Shown piece by piece: positions 12,566 to 12,603 of a stretch of 12,603 nucleotides of DNA. Origin of the DNA: an uncultured Bacilli bacterium. Lineage in GTDB: Bacteria > Bacillota_I > Bacilli_A > RF39 > UBA660. Below the pieces are notes generated by a model. It searched no databases. It was not told the origin of the DNA and was given only the letters and a program-made list of their open reading frames with translations. Where the stretch lies: NCBI GenBank assembly GCA_947588795.1, contig CANPZJ010000017.1, positions 1 to 12,603 of the forward strand, read 5' to 3'. Position 1 is the first letter of the stretch; each line of letters starts with the position of its first letter. The position numbers and the translations under genes were made by a program.

Positions 12566-12603
12566 ATGAGAGTAAATGAAAAAATCGAAAGAATCACACC
12601 AGA
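12566..12603 (+). CDS. Start of a further gene, cut by the window end
   Basis: AGGAGG (12553-12558) precedes an ATG that opens a frame reading MRVNEKIERITP. Only 12 full codons are visible and I do not recognise them. In many Bacillota rpmG is followed by secE, but a peptidase or other protein is equally compatible. The 81-bp gap after rpmG has no clear terminator; a weak -10-like TAAAAT (12540-12545) is the only promoter hint. Confidence 0.6.
   Translation, partial: MRVNEKIERITP

Noticed and set aside
135..12603. Mycoplasma-type genetic code (TGA read as tryptophan)
   Set aside because: Tryptophans in Der, PBP, ZIP and Bro-N proteins are all TGG, and every gene reaches normal length with TAA/TAG stops; only the lack of TGA stops is suggestive.
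1..12603. tRNA, rRNA or CRISPR array
   Set aside because: No GC-rich cloverleaf, rRNA-like segment or regularly spaced direct repeats were seen on either strand.

Overview
The window is a very AT-rich, gene-dense stretch of a low-GC Gram-positive (Bacillota) chromosome. The core gene content (engB, der, nfo beside a DUF2624-like gene, a class B penicillin-binding protein followed by rpmG) and the strong AGGAGG/GGTGAT ribosome binding sites fit the Bacilli, most likely an uncultured gut lineage near the RF39/Mycoplasmatota/Erysipelotrichales branch. That placement is inference. The penicillin-binding protein argues for a walled cell, unlike true mycoplasmas. All 14 confident genes end in TAA or TAG and none in TGA, yet tryptophan is always TGG in the conserved proteins, so the standard bacterial code appears to be in use.

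Layout. 1-2510: a terminator from an upstream gene, then a tight operon engB - prepilin - der, with a pilin gene lodged between two ribosome-assembly GTPase genes. 2518-3401: a monocistronic unit with a strong promoter, a leader hairpin, a secreted SipW/TasA-like protein and a terminator. 3520-4804: a complete IS1595-family insertion sequence (1269 bp, 26-bp terminal inverted repeats, 8-bp target duplication) whose transposase leader carries two long interleaved inverted repeats resembling a transcription attenuator. 4805-6125: an accessory patch with a 14-codon reading frame, a 31-bp palindrome, a Bro-N/DinD-like gene, and downstream DNA that repeats a short piece of that gene. 6095-6945: a ZIP-family metal transporter whose ribosome binding site lies inside a terminator hairpin. 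6947-9050: three more prepilin genes, the last two overlapping. 9052-10255: endonuclease IV facing a DUF2624-like gene. 10338-12603: a class B penicillin-binding protein, rpmG and the first codons of another gene.

The genes fall into three functional layers. Housekeeping genes cover ribosome assembly (engB, der, rpmG), DNA repair (nfo) and wall synthesis (PBP). A surface layer consists of four prepilins and one SipW/TasA-like secreted protein, with no pilus assembly ATPase, platform protein or prepilin peptidase in the window, so these substrates must use machinery encoded elsewhere. The mobile/accessory layer is the IS and the Bro-N/DinD-like gene.

The most interesting observations are the attenuator-like leader of the IS transposase and the two in-frame, cassette-like echoes of codons 62-72 of the Bro-N/DinD-like gene found about 700 bp downstream of the original.
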